Assembly (NCBI GenBank): GCA_949282385.1
Contig: CASDOP010000002.1
Coordinates: forward strand, 62,001-126,000
Direction: 5' to 3'
DNA length: 64,000 nucleotides
From: an uncultured Clostridia bacterium
GTDB lineage: Bacteria; Bacillota; Clostridia; Christensenellales; Borkfalkiaceae
In this document: positions 42,003-50,780 of the stretch, piece by piece
Position numbering within the stretch: position 1 is the stretch's first letter
Layout: each line of letters starts with the position of its first letter
Notes under the pieces: model-generated
The model's input: the letters and a program-made list of their open reading frames with translations, nothing else
What the model was told of the DNA's origin: nothing
Databases searched by the model: none
Position numbers and translations under genes: made by a program

Positions 42003-43784
42003 TTAACGTACCCCGTTTTTTAGTTTTTCCTTTTGTTTGAAAAGTTCGCTCAACCGCGCGGCGCATTCCCTTCTTTGCTCTACGTCTGTAAGAGAAGCAG
42101 CCTTTGCCGTGAGCGCGCTTATTTGTTCGTCTATGTAATCTGTCTTCAACCTCACAACGCTGTCGGCAAAGTACTTCGCCGCGACGTCGCCCGAAAGTTT
42201 GTCGCCGTCGGAATAGTCGAGTATGCGCGTGAGTTCCTCAAACTCGGGCGTGTTTTCTTCAAAAAATTCGAAAATCTCGCTGAGGTGTATCTGTTCGCCC
42301 ATAAGCCTTTTGCTCATTACGTACTTTGCGAGTATGAGGTGTATGGGATTGATGAAAGGAACGGACGATATATCGGTATCGGCGGTATAGTCCGCGCCGA
42401 AAAGATAACTTACTATGACGAAGCGAGAAGCCTTGAGCGATGCGTTGGCGTTGTCCGCCCTGTCCTCGTGCTTGTCAGATTTTATTTCCATCTGGCTGGG
42501 CAGAGAATTGAGGTCGCGGTTTAAACTTTCGTAAGTTATGCCCGTTTTGTCCCTCAGTTTCTTTAAAAGTTCTTCCTGCTCCGCCGAGCTGTCCGCCGTC
42601 TTTATAATCTTTATCGCGTCCGCAACATATCGGCGCTTATATTCCGTTTTGGTAAGGTCCGCGCCTTCGCCGAGCACGGAAAGTTTATAATCTATGAGCG
42701 GCATAGCCGCGTCCAGGCACGCCCTGTAACCTTCCTCCCCGCGCTGTTTGATTACGTCGTCCGGGTCAAGTCCTTCGGGCAGGGGAACAACCTTTACGTT
42801 AAGCCCTTCGCCCTTTAAAATTTCAAGACCGCGCATGTTGGCTTTTTTGCCCGCCGTGTCGCCGTCGTAAGAGATAAGCACCGTGTCGGTGTACCTCTTT
42901 ATAAGGCGCGCCTGGTCCTGCGTGAGCGATGTTCCCATGCTTGCGACGACGTTTTTGAAGCCCGCAGAATAGAGAGATATTGTATCCATATAGCCTTCGA
43001 CCATTATTACTTCCTTAATAGTCTGGCTGCGCTTGAGCTTTTTTAAAAGGTTTATGTTATACAGCGTCTTGCTCTTGTTGAAAACTATGGTTTCCTTGGT
43101 GTTTTTGTACTTGGCAAAGTCGGTCTTTTTGAGTACCCTGCCGCCGAAAGCTATAACTTCGTCCAACGCGTTTATTATGGGAAAAATCAGTCTGCCGCCC
43201 TGCGCGTCAACAAGTCTGCCTTCGACTTCGTTCACCGTGCCGCTGTCGAGCATGTCCTGCTTTGTATAGCCCTTGGAAAGAAGATATTTAGGCAGGTCGT
43301 AAAAGTTGAGGCTTGCGCCCAGACCGAACGAGCGCACCACCCTTGAGGGGATTTTTCTGTTGAGTATGTACTGTATGTGCGCGTCGGCTTTGCCCGAATT
43401 GAGGTTATCGAGGTAAAAGTGGGCGCAATCGTTGAGAAGTTTTAAAATGGTATCCCTTTTGCGCTTTGCTTCCGCCGTGGTGCGATTGTCGAAATCGGTC
43501 TGCGGCATGGGAAGGTTTGCCCGCTCGGCGAGCAGTTTGACCGTATCCATGAAGTCCAGACTTTCCATTTCCGACACGAGTTTTATGACGTCGCCCGAAG
43601 CTCCGCAACCGAAACAGTGATAGAACTGCCCGCTCTCGTTGACAGAAAAGGACGCAGTTTTTTCGTGATGAAAGGGGCAGCACGCCCAATAGCTTGCGCC
43701 CTTTTTTTCAAGTGTGAAATAGCCGCTCGCGACTTCGACGATATTCAGTTTATCTTTAAGCGTTCTTAAAAATTCCTGGTCCAT
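42003..43784 (-). CDS. dnaG: DNA primase
   Basis: 593 residues that make RNA primers for replication. N-terminal CHC2 zinc finger (CCPFHHEK...CFGCG, about residues 36-62), catalytic TOPRIM core with EGYMD near 265 and SYDGDTAGKKA near 310, and a C-terminal helicase-binding region. Preceded by dgt with a 38-nt gap and followed without a gap by rpoD. Intact and of normal length. Confidence 0.96.
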   Translation of the reverse strand: MDQEFLRTLKDKLNIVEVASGYFTLEKKGASYWACCPFHHEKTASFSVNESGQFYHCFGCGASGDVIKLVSEMESLDFMDTVKLLAERANLPMPQTDFDNRTTAEAKRKRDTILKLLNDCAHFYLDNLNSGKADAHIQYILNRKIPSRVVRSFGLGASLNFYDLPKYLLSKGYTKQDMLDSGTVNEVEGRLVDAQGGRLIFPIINALDEVIAFGGRVLKKTDFAKYKNTKETIVFNKSKTLYNINLLKKLKRSQTIKEVIMVEGYMDTISLYSAGFKNVVASMGTSLTQDQARLIKRYTDTVLISYDGDTAGKKANMRGLEILKGEGLNVKVVPLPEGLDPDDVIKQRGEEGYRACLDAAMPLIDYKLSVLGEGADLTKTEYKRRYVADAIKIIKTADSSAEQEELLKKLRDKTGITYESLNRDLNSLPSQMEIKSDKHEDRADNANASLKASRFVIVSYLFGADYTADTDISSVPFINPIHLILAKYVMSKRLMGEQIHLSEIFEFFEENTPEFEELTRILDYSDGDKLSGDVAAKYFADSVVRLKTDYIDEQISALTAKAASLTDVEQRRECAARLSELFKQKEKLKNGVR

Positions 43785-43822
43785 TGCGCCCTGCGGCTCT
43801 CCTTTTTATGCGCGGAAAGGCT

Positions 43823-44854
43823 TTAATTGAGCCCGTCGACAAAAGTCCAGCCGCGCGGTACGAATATAGAATTGAACACCTTGACCGCGTACCTGTCCGT
43901 CATGGACGAAATGTAGTCGCACACGACCTGTTCGCGGGGGTATGTATTCATCAGTTTAAGATAGGTTTCGGGCAGTTTTTCGGGGTATTTTATAAAATAA
44001 TCGTACATCGCCGAAAGCATTCTTTCTGCCTTTTCTTCCTCTCCCATGGCGTACTTTGTGCGATATACCCGCTCGAACATGAACGCCCTCAATTTGTCGC
44101 TCGCCTGCCGCACTTCCTCGCCCATGACAACGTACGGCTTGTCCGCGCTGTTGCGCCAGACGGAGGTTATTGCCGTGTTTATTCTCTGACCCGAAGTAGA
44201 ACCGAGAACTTTTATTATTTCTTCGGGAACGTCCTGCGCGGTGAGAACGCCCGCGCGGATGGCGTCGTTGAGGTCGTGATTTATGTATGCCACTCTGTCG
44301 GCTATGCACACGCACTTGCCTTCCAAAGTCGAGGGCTTGTCCTCGTTTTTGTGATTATTGTGATTGACTATGCCGTCGCGCACTTCGTTGGTGAGGTTGA
44401 GACCGCGCCCGTCTTTTTCGAGTACGTCCACCACCCTCAAAGACTGTTCGTTGTGGCGGAAACCGCCGGGGGCGAGTTTATTTAGTATACGCTCTCCGCT
44501 GTGTCCGAACGGCGTATGCCCAAGGTCGTGTCCCAGAGCTATCGCTTCGGCGAGGTCCTCGTTGAGGCGCAGGGAACGCGCAAGCGAACGCGCTATCTGC
44601 GACACGTCGAGCGTGTGGGTAAGTCTTGTTACGTAATGGTCGCCTTCGGGCGAAAAAAAGACCTGCGTCTTGTTTTTGAGACGCACGAAAGATTTGCAGT
44701 AAATTATTCTGTCCCTGTCAAGCTGAAAGGGCGTGCGCATGGCGCACGGCTGCTCTTCAAAAAGCCTTCCCGAGCTGTTTTCGGACAATGTTGCATACGG
44801 CGAAAGCGTTTGTTTTTCGCGTTCCTGTATCATCCGTCGTATCGATTTTTCCAT
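43823..44854 (-). CDS. dgt: Deoxyguanosinetriphosphate triphosphohydrolase-like protein
   Basis: 343 residues of the HD superfamily (dGTPase, Firmicutes type). Metal ligands are in RLTHTLDVSQIAR near residue 76 and HDLGHTPFGHSGERIL near 109, with a further Asp near 176. Such enzymes cleave dNTPs to nucleoside plus triphosphate and adjust the dNTP pool. It is the first gene of the dnaG-rpoD block. The substrate range is not known from sequence. Confidence 0.92.
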   Translation of the reverse strand: MEKSIRRMIQEREKQTLSPYATLSENSSGRLFEEQPCAMRTPFQLDRDRIIYCKSFVRLKNKTQVFFSPEGDHYVTRLTHTLDVSQIARSLARSLRLNEDLAEAIALGHDLGHTPFGHSGERILNKLAPGGFRHNEQSLRVVDVLEKDGRGLNLTNEVRDGIVNHNNHKNEDKPSTLEGKCVCIADRVAYINHDLNDAIRAGVLTAQDVPEEIIKVLGSTSGQRINTAITSVWRNSADKPYVVMGEEVRQASDKLRAFMFERVYRTKYAMGEEEKAERMLSAMYDYFIKYPEKLPETYLKLMNTYPREQVVCDYISSMTDRYAVKVFNSIFVPRGWTFVDGLN

Positions 44855-44987
44855 TACTACACCTTATATACGAAAAAAATATGCGTTTTCCTTTATTGCA
44901 CAAAAAAATTTTTAAATTTTTTCTGCCGTATCGCGTAAAACTCGCCATTTTGCGCTTCGAGCGGGCAAATAAGATAAAATTTATTCG

Positions 44988-45713
44988 TTATTTTGCAAAG
45001 CCGCCGCCCACGGAGATGACTTCGCCCGTGATATAGCCGCTTTCCGCGGCGAAAAGGCAGGCTTCGGCAACGTCGTCGCCGCTGCCGAGTCTTCCGAGAG
45101 GTATTCTGTCGATCAGCTCTTCCATCTCGTCCCGAGTGAAATCTGCGTTCATCTGCGTATCTATGACGCCGGGTGAAATGCAGTTTACCGTTATGCGCGA
45201 GGGGGCAAGCTCTTTTGCGAGAGCCTTGGTGAAGGCAATTACCCCACCCTTGGTGGCGGAATACGCCACTTCGCAGCTTGCGCCCACTTCGCCCCAGATC
45301 GAGGCGATGTTGACTATCGCTCCGCCGCCGTAACTTATCATGCTGCGCGCCACCTCGCGGCTGCAGAGAAATACGCCGCGAAGGTTTACGCCCATAATCT
45401 CCTCCCAATCGGCGAGGGTTGTATCCTGTATTACGTTTATCTTTGAAATTCCCGCGTTGTTGACAAGCACGTCTATTTTGCCGTATATGCGGAAAATTTC
45501 CGAAAACATTGCCTTAACCTGACCCTCGTCCGACACGTCGGCGCGCATGAGTACGGGGCAATAATCCTGCTCGTTAAACTCGTTCTGCGCGGCGAGAGCC
45601 GCTTCCTCGTCGTGGCAATAATTGAGTATTACTTCGTAGCCGGCGCGCAGAAATCTTTCGGCGATTGCCTTGCCTATTCCGCGCGTTCCACCCGTTATGA
45701 GTACAGTCTTCAT
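44988..45713 (-). CDS. SDR family oxidoreductase, FabG-like
   Basis: 241 residues of classical short-chain dehydrogenase fold: TGGTRGIG (7-14) for NAD(P), DVLVNNAGIS near 82, catalytic Ser in IVNIASIWGE near 131 and YSATKGG (Tyr-X3-Lys) near 151, ending with GGEVISVGGG-like ITGEVISVGGGFAK. It resembles 3-oxoacyl-ACP reductase, but no fatty-acid genes are near: it is the last gene of the shikimate operon, overlapping aroK by 4 nt (ATGA). The upstream in-frame extension is rejected because it overlaps aroK out of frame. Confidence 0.85.
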   Translation of the reverse strand: MKTVLITGGTRGIGKAIAERFLRAGYEVILNYCHDEEAALAAQNEFNEQDYCPVLMRADVSDEGQVKAMFSEIFRIYGKIDVLVNNAGISKINVIQDTTLADWEEIMGVNLRGVFLCSREVARSMISYGGGAIVNIASIWGEVGASCEVAYSATKGGVIAFTKALAKELAPSRITVNCISPGVIDTQMNADFTRDEMEELIDRIPLGRLGSGDDVAEACLFAAESGYITGEVISVGGGFAK

Positions 45714-46210
45714 CTGAGCGCAATCTCCATTATTTTTTGCGCTATCCCGGCGGGCGTCAGCGCGTCGGTATCGATTATATAATCTGCCGCCTGCTCGTAA
45801 ACAGCCGAACGCGCAGCCGAAATGGAGCGGACTTTCTGTTCGAGATCGCCCTGAAGCAGGGGGCGCGAAGTATCGCCGCAAATGCGGGAAATTATAGTTT
45901 CGGGCTGTGTGCGGAGGTAAAATATTTTTCCGTTCTTTTTAAGCTCGGTTACGTTTGCCGCGCGAAGCACGCAGCCGCCTCCGAGCGATATTACCGCATT
46001 TTTGCAGCGCGAAGAAACGTCCTTTACCACCTCGCTTTCCATATCGCGGAAGCGCTCTTCGCCGAAGTCGGCAAAAATTTTATTTATTTCGCCGTGGCGC
46101 TTTACTATCTCTTCGTCCGTATCCGTCCACTCGAGAGAGTAAGCCCCGTGCAGTTCGGCGGCGACTGTAGTCTTGCCGCTGCCCATCATTCCGCATAGTA
46201 CTATATTCAT
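45710..46210 (-). CDS. aroK: Shikimate kinase
   Basis: 166 residues; phosphorylates shikimate at C3. The P-loop is GMMGSGKTT (7-15), with WTDTDEEI near 30 (Asp contacting shikimate) and SLGGGCV near 74. The lid Arg is in TSRPLLQGD near 113. The start ATG at 46208-46210 overlaps the aroQ stop by 4 nt (ATGA), favouring coupled translation. Confidence 0.92.
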   Translation of the reverse strand: MNIVLCGMMGSGKTTVAAELHGAYSLEWTDTDEEIVKRHGEINKIFADFGEERFRDMESEVVKDVSSRCKNAVISLGGGCVLRAANVTELKKNGKIFYLRTQPETIISRICGDTSRPLLQGDLEQKVRSISAARSAVYEQAADYIIDTDALTPAGIAQKIMEIALR

Positions 46211-46617
46211 AATTTGAAGCTCTCCGCGGCGAGGATATAGCTGTTTTTGCCGAAGCCTGCGATTACGCCCTTGCATACTGCGGAAATAACCGACTTGTGG
46301 CGGAATTCGTCGCGGGCATGCACGTTGGACATATGCACCTCAACGACGGGAATATCCACCGAGGATATTGCGTCGCGTATGGCGTAGCTGTAGTGCGTGA
46401 ACGCGCCTGCGTTTAAAATTATTGCGTCGCAGTCGGCATTGTGTATGGCTGTGCAGATTTCGCCTTCTATATTGCTCTGGAAGAACTGACATTCGTCATC
46501 TTTGAAGTGAGCTTTTATTTCAGCGTTTATGTCTTCGAGGGTCTGCGTGCCGTAAACGCCCTTTTCGCGCCTGCCCGTCATGTTGAGATTTACTCCGTTT
46601 ATAAAAAGAAATTTCAT
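46207..46617 (-). CDS. aroQ: 3-dehydroquinate dehydratase, type II
   Basis: 136 residues; dehydrates 3-dehydroquinate to 3-dehydroshikimate. Type II features: INGVNLNMTGRREKGVYG (7-24, the catalytic Tyr and lid Arg region), NAGAFTHYSYAIRDAI near 69 and VVEVHMSNVHARDEFR near 90. It lies 3 nt after the aroB-aroE fusion gene. Confidence 0.94.
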   Translation of the reverse strand: MKFLFINGVNLNMTGRREKGVYGTQTLEDINAEIKAHFKDDECQFFQSNIEGEICTAIHNADCDAIILNAGAFTHYSYAIRDAISSVDIPVVEVHMSNVHARDEFRHKSVISAVCKGVIAGFGKNSYILAAESFKL

Positions 46618-46620
46618 TGC

Positions 46621-48495
46621 TTACGCCTCCGTTATATACTTTTGGAAAAGCTCTTTTGCCTGCGCGTCGTCGGGCTGTGCTCCGAAATAGATGCACTCTG
46701 CAAAGTATGCCTGATAAAAGAGCATTGCCTGACCGTTTATCGTCTTTTTGCCGAGGCTGCGGGCAATTCTTAAGAACTCGCTCTCGGCAGGAACATATAT
46801 GAGATCCACGGCTGTCTGCGTGCGGCAAAGCACGTCTTCGCCGACGGGGGAAACGCCCACCGTCTTGTGCATGCCCACGCCCGTGGCGTTGATTATGAGG
46901 TAATAATCTTCAGGCGCTACCTCGTCTATCGCAGTTATGCCCTTGCACTCTGCGGCGAGAGATGACGCGCTCTGAGAGTTGCGGTCGTACACATACACAT
47001 GCGCGCCCGCTTCGGCAAGCTTTTTGGCAACCGCCCTGCCCGCGCCGCCCGCGCCGAGCAGCAACACGTCTTTGCCTGCCGCGTCCACTCCGTTGTTCCT
47101 GAGCATGAGCATGAAGCCCGCGCCGTCCGTGTTGTGCCCCGACATATCGCTCTTTAAAACGGTATTGACCGCGCCGAAAAGCTGCGCGTCGCCCACGATT
47201 TTTTTGAGGCGGGGCATTATGCTGAGCTTATAAGGTATGGTGACGTTGAAGCCGTCGTAATTTTTTATGACGTAGTCTATGCGATTTTCAAACTCGCCTT
47301 CGGGTATGGAAATTTTATCGTAAGAAATTTCGTTGCCCATGTTCTTCGCTATAAACGAGTGCATTTTTGGGCTGTCCGATGCGGACACGTCCTTGCCTAT
47401 GACTGCTAACTTCATAATTTTCTCCTCTTTCATTCCTTTTTCCGCAAGGCTGTCGCGGCAACGCGCGATGTAACGGGCGTATTCTTCGAGCGGAAGTTTT
47501 ATTTCCGCGCTCTCGCCCTCGCTCATGGGAACTATCACGGAAACCGTCGTTGCGGCGGTGTTCTTTTTATCGTATTTTGCAAAATACGCCGCCTTTTCCG
47601 CATCGGGGTAGGCGGGAATTTTACCTATGACTTTTTTGATTAACTTTTCTATGTTATCGGCATATTTGCCCGTACATATGCCCATGCTGCGGGCAATGTA
47701 CAGCTCGTAATACATGCCGATGAGAACGAACTCGCCGTGAGATTTTCTGCGGTAATAAAGTTCGAACGCATGCCCCGTGGTATGACCTAAATTGAGCGTC
47801 TTTCTTCTGCCGCCGACGTCGCGTTCGTCCGCGCGCACCACTTCCGCCTTGTGGGATATGCAGTCGAAAGTTATGTCTTCCAGAAACTTCATGTCCTTGA
47901 GATGGGCGCGGTTTCTGACGAGGCTTTTATATATATCCTTATCGAGCGCGCCGTACTTGACTATTTCTCCCAGACCGCAGCGTATTTCTCGCTTGGGAAG
48001 CGTGGCGAGAAAGAGGGGGTCTACTATTACTTCGCCCGGCTGATAGAAAGTGCCTACGACGTTTTTTACGCCCTTGAAGTCGACCGCCGTCTTGCCGCCG
48101 ACCGAACTGTCTACCTGCGACAAGAGCGTTGTGGGTATCTGCACGAGATTGACGCCGCGCATATAGAGCGAAGCGGCAAGTCCCGCGACGTCGCCCACCA
48201 CTCCGCCGCCGAGTGCGACCACCGTGGAAGAACGGGTTACGCCGTTTTCGAGCATGGCAGAAAGTATTTTAAACAGCTGAACGTGATTTTTGCTGCCCTC
48301 GCCAGCGGGCATGACATACACATAATTTGTGCCGAAAGTTTCCTCTATCAGGCGGGCATAAATTTTATGCACGTTGCTGTCGGTTATTATAAAGAGTTTT
48401 TTGTCCCTGAGATGCTGCGTTCTCTCCGCGAACGCGCCTTCGCCGCAGTAAATTATGCTGTCGCACGAAGCAGTTTTCAGTGTTATGCTTTTCAT
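46621..48495 (-). CDS. aroB-aroE: Fused 3-dehydroquinate synthase and shikimate dehydrogenase
   Basis: 624 residues in one reading frame. Residues 1-345 are AroB: ALGGGVVGDVAGLAAS near 95-108, QVDSSVGGKTAVDF (127-140) and the metal site LGHTTGHAFE near 236-245. A charged linker (346-360) joins AroE (361-624), with NVTIPYKLSI near 419, NTDGAGF near 456 and the NADP loop GAGGAGRAV near 478. AroE's catalytic Lys/Asp are present. An AGAGGAG ribosome site lies at 47421-47427, 5 nt before M361 (ATG 47413-47415), so AroE might also be made separately. AroB and AroE are separate proteins in most bacteria (fused in fungal AROM); the retained site suggests recent loss of a stop codon. Confidence 0.9.
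   Translation of the reverse strand: MKSITLKTASCDSIIYCGEGAFAERTQHLRDKKLFIITDSNVHKIYARLIEETFGTNYVYVMPAGEGSKNHVQLFKILSAMLENGVTRSSTVVALGGGVVGDVAGLAASLYMRGVNLVQIPTTLLSQVDSSVGGKTAVDFKGVKNVVGTFYQPGEVIVDPLFLATLPKREIRCGLGEIVKYGALDKDIYKSLVRNRAHLKDMKFLEDITFDCISHKAEVVRADERDVGGRRKTLNLGHTTGHAFELYYRRKSHGEFVLIGMYYELYIARSMGICTGKYADNIEKLIKKVIGKIPAYPDAEKAAYFAKYDKKNTAATTVSVIVPMSEGESAEIKLPLEEYARYIARCRDSLAEKGMKEEKIMKLAVIGKDVSASDSPKMHSFIAKNMGNEISYDKISIPEGEFENRIDYVIKNYDGFNVTIPYKLSIMPRLKKIVGDAQLFGAVNTVLKSDMSGHNTDGAGFMLMLRNNGVDAAGKDVLLLGAGGAGRAVAKKLAEAGAHVYVYDRNSQSASSLAAECKGITAIDEVAPEDYYLIINATGVGMHKTVGVSPVGEDVLCRTQTAVDLIYVPAESEFLRIARSLGKKTINGQAMLFYQAYFAECIYFGAQPDDAQAKELFQKYITEA
47413..47427 (-). promoter_or_regulatory. 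Internal ribosome binding site and start for AroE
   Basis: Minus strand AGAGGAG at 47421-47427, 5-6 nt before the ATG of the AroE half (47413-47415). It could allow independent initiation of AroE within the fused gene. Confidence 0.5.
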
Positions 48496-48496
48496 A

Positions 48497-49624
48497 TTAC
48501 GGCAAGCGGTCGTACCGCTCTTTCACCTCCGCCATGTTGTCGCCGCCAAGCCGCGCGGAAACGACTTCCGCAAGCGCGCTCGCCGCGACGCATTCGAGTA
48601 TTATTTCGCAGGCGCATACCGCAGCCACGTCGCTGCGTTCGCCTGCAGCCGTCGCCTGTTCGCCCGTTTCGTAATCGATGGTTCTGAGTCCCTTCATGAG
48701 GGTGGGTATGGGCTTCATCGCCGCGCGCAGAATTATATCTTCGCCGTTGGACATGCCGCCCTCTATTCCGCCCGCATTGTTGCTGCCGCGGAAAATTTTG
48801 CCGTTTTCCATAAAAATTTCGTCGTGAACTTCCGACCCGGGACGGCGCGCAGCTTCAAATCCCAGCCCGACTTCTACGCCCTTTATTGCCTGCACGCTCA
48901 TGAGCGCGCCGCATAAAATGCCGTCGAGCTTGGTGGAGTACTGCATGCAGCTGCCGAAACCGCTTTTAAGTCCGCTTATTCTTATTTCTATTATGCCGCC
49001 TGCCGTGTTGCCTTCGGCTTTGAGCTTGTCTATAAGCTCCATCGCCCGCTTTTCCGCACTTTCGTCAAGCATGAAAAGGGGATGCGCTTTAGCTGCTGAA
49101 AGTTCGTCGAAGGAATATTTTCCTCCGTCCTCTATGCCGCACACGCTCTCCACGCGACCTGAAATTTTTATGCCGAGCTGAGCGAGATACTGCATGGCAA
49201 TCGCTCCGCCCGCTACCCTTACCGCCGTTTCTCTGGCGCTTGCGCGCTCTAAAATGTTGCGCGCGTCGGTCTGGGCGTATTTGATTACGCCCGTAAGATC
49301 TGCGTGTCCCGGACGAACGCGGGTAAGCCTTCTCTGCGTAACGTCCGCGCCCTCGGGCGCCATTACGGGCTGCCAGTTGGCGTAGTCGCGGTTTTCTATT
49401 TCAAATGCCAGCGGACTGCCGAGCGTCAGCCTGTTCCTTACGCCCGAAAGAATTATTACTCTGTCGCGCTCGATTTTTTGCCTGCCGCCTCTGCCGTAGC
49501 CGCCCTGACGGAGAGCGAGATATTCGTTTATATTTTGCTCGTCTACGGGCATATTGGAAGGCAGACCTTCGATTATTCCCAAAAGCGCCTTGCCGTGAGA
49601 TTCGCCTGCGGTTGTGAATTTCAT
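48497..49624 (-). CDS. aroC: Chorismate synthase
   Basis: 375 residues; makes chorismate from EPSP using reduced FMN, the last shikimate step. Motifs: GESHGKALLGIIEGLP (7-22), RRLTRVRPGHADLTG near 97, and GGSNGEDI-like GGIEGGMSNGEDI near 297 with RAAMKPIPTL. AroA and AroG/DAHP synthase are not in this window. It lies 9 nt after the metallo-beta-lactamase-like gene and 1 nt before aroB-aroE. Confidence 0.96.
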   Translation of the reverse strand: MKFTTAGESHGKALLGIIEGLPSNMPVDEQNINEYLALRQGGYGRGGRQKIERDRVIILSGVRNRLTLGSPLAFEIENRDYANWQPVMAPEGADVTQRRLTRVRPGHADLTGVIKYAQTDARNILERASARETAVRVAGGAIAMQYLAQLGIKISGRVESVCGIEDGGKYSFDELSAAKAHPLFMLDESAEKRAMELIDKLKAEGNTAGGIIEIRISGLKSGFGSCMQYSTKLDGILCGALMSVQAIKGVEVGLGFEAARRPGSEVHDEIFMENGKIFRGSNNAGGIEGGMSNGEDIILRAAMKPIPTLMKGLRTIDYETGEQATAAGERSDVAAVCACEIILECVAASALAEVVSARLGGDNMAEVKERYDRLP

Positions 49625-49633
49625 ATATTCTCC

Positions 49634-50656
49634 TTAAAGGACGGAATATCCGTCGTTTGTTACCCTTATTGTTATATTGCCCCTGTTCTGCGTTATGAGA
49701 GGTTCTTTTACCTGCCTGCAGACGTCCGAAAGCGCCTGTGCCGAAGGACAATCGGAATAGTTTGAGCCTACCGACAAAACTGCCGCGGAAGGACTTAAAA
49801 TTTCGTACCACTCCGCGCAAGTGCAGAGCGAGCTGCCGTGTCCCGCAACCTGAACGACGTCGCAATCGCCGAGGTTGACGCTGTAGCCGCCAATCGGCGC
49901 ATACTTATCGCCAACCGCCGTCATCATGGCATAGTCGTTAAGAATAGTTTGCAGAGCCTCCCTACCCGCCGAAGAAGTAAACACAAAGTCCGTACCCGCA
50001 TAAGAAAGCCAGATTACCGCGCTCGCATTGAGGATGTTTTTCTCCGTCGCACTTTGGTTCAAAGCCGCATAAAAGCCTTCGGGATTTTCGGAAAGCCCGG
50101 GCGAAAGAAAGGTGAGAAAGTAACCGTATTCGTTGCTGTAAATGCCCTCGCCGTACTGCGATACGAGCATGTTTACGCCCTTTTTTGTCGCCTCGGAATA
50201 AAAATTGCGGTACTCTTCGGTTATGTAAGTATTATTGACGAAAGGCGCATAGACCGCGCCCACGGTTTTATATTTTATTATTTCGGCAAGTCCGCCGCAA
50301 TGCTCGGCGCGGACGGACGAACAGATTAAATAATCAATTCTGTCCGCTCCCCTCGAATTGAGCAGGCGCAGAAGAGAAAGCGTGTTGCCGTAAGAGCCGT
50401 CGCCGCCGTCTATAAGCGCGACCTTTCCGTCGGGAAGCTCTATGAGTATCGCGTCGCCGTAACCTACGTCCGCATATGTTACCGTGAGGACGCCTTTCTC
50501 CCTGTCCTCCGCGACGACCATGTATGCGGTGAGATATTTGACGGGTATGAAAATATTTGTAACGAGCAGGCTGACAAATATGACCAGCACCGCCGCCGCA
50601 GAAATTATTGCGGCGAGTTTTCCCTTGGTAAGTTTTTTGCGCTTGTCTGCACCCAC
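49634..50656 (-). CDS. Membrane-anchored metallo-beta-lactamase-fold protein, ComEC-like, metal site degenerate
   Basis: 340 residues: basic start, one membrane helix (about 13-35), then a ComEC/Rec2-like metallo-beta-lactamase domain with VTYADVGYGDAILIELPDGKV near 59 and LIDGGDGS near 81. The usual THxHxDH motif is replaced by SSVRAEHCGG (113-122), keeping only one His, and the later GHHGS motif reads GHGSS. Most metal ligands are therefore missing, which argues against hydrolase activity. It is the first gene after the operon promoter and leads aroC; no link to shikimate metabolism is obvious. It may be a surface pseudoenzyme or a nonstandard metal protein. Confidence 0.75.
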   Translation of the reverse strand: MGADKRKKLTKGKLAAIISAAAVLVIFVSLLVTNIFIPVKYLTAYMVVAEDREKGVLTVTYADVGYGDAILIELPDGKVALIDGGDGSYGNTLSLLRLLNSRGADRIDYLICSSVRAEHCGGLAEIIKYKTVGAVYAPFVNNTYITEEYRNFYSEATKKGVNMLVSQYGEGIYSNEYGYFLTFLSPGLSENPEGFYAALNQSATEKNILNASAVIWLSYAGTDFVFTSSAGREALQTILNDYAMMTAVGDKYAPIGGYSVNLGDCDVVQVAGHGSSLCTCAEWYEILSPSAAVLSVGSNYSDCPSAQALSDVCRQVKEPLITQNRGNITIRVTNDGYSVL

Positions 50657-50696
50657 TTTATAAAAATCAATCCCCGCTTATAATTATACAGAATAT

Positions 50697-50725
50697 ATTA
50701 TACAATACCAACGCGGCTTTGTAAA
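50697..50725 (-). promoter_or_regulatory. Promoter of the shikimate operon
   Basis: Minus strand: TTTACA (50720-50725), a 17-nt spacer, TATAAT (50697-50702). Confidence 0.75.
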
Positions 50726-50729
50726 CGAA

Positions 50730-50761
50730 AACCCGCAGGTTTTTGGCTTAACCTGCGGGTT
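50730..50761 (-). terminator. Terminator of the leucine-rich-repeat gene
   Basis: Twelve-base-pair stem AACCCGCAGGTT/AACCTGCGGGTT with an 8-nt loop and T-runs on both sides. It lies just upstream of the shikimate promoter. Confidence 0.8.
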
Positions 50762-50780
50762 TTTTGAGCATTTTATGCAA

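Noticed and set aside
44855..44987. Terminator or promoter between the FabG-like gene and dgt
   Set aside because: AT-rich gap with no convincing stem-loop or -35/-10 pair.
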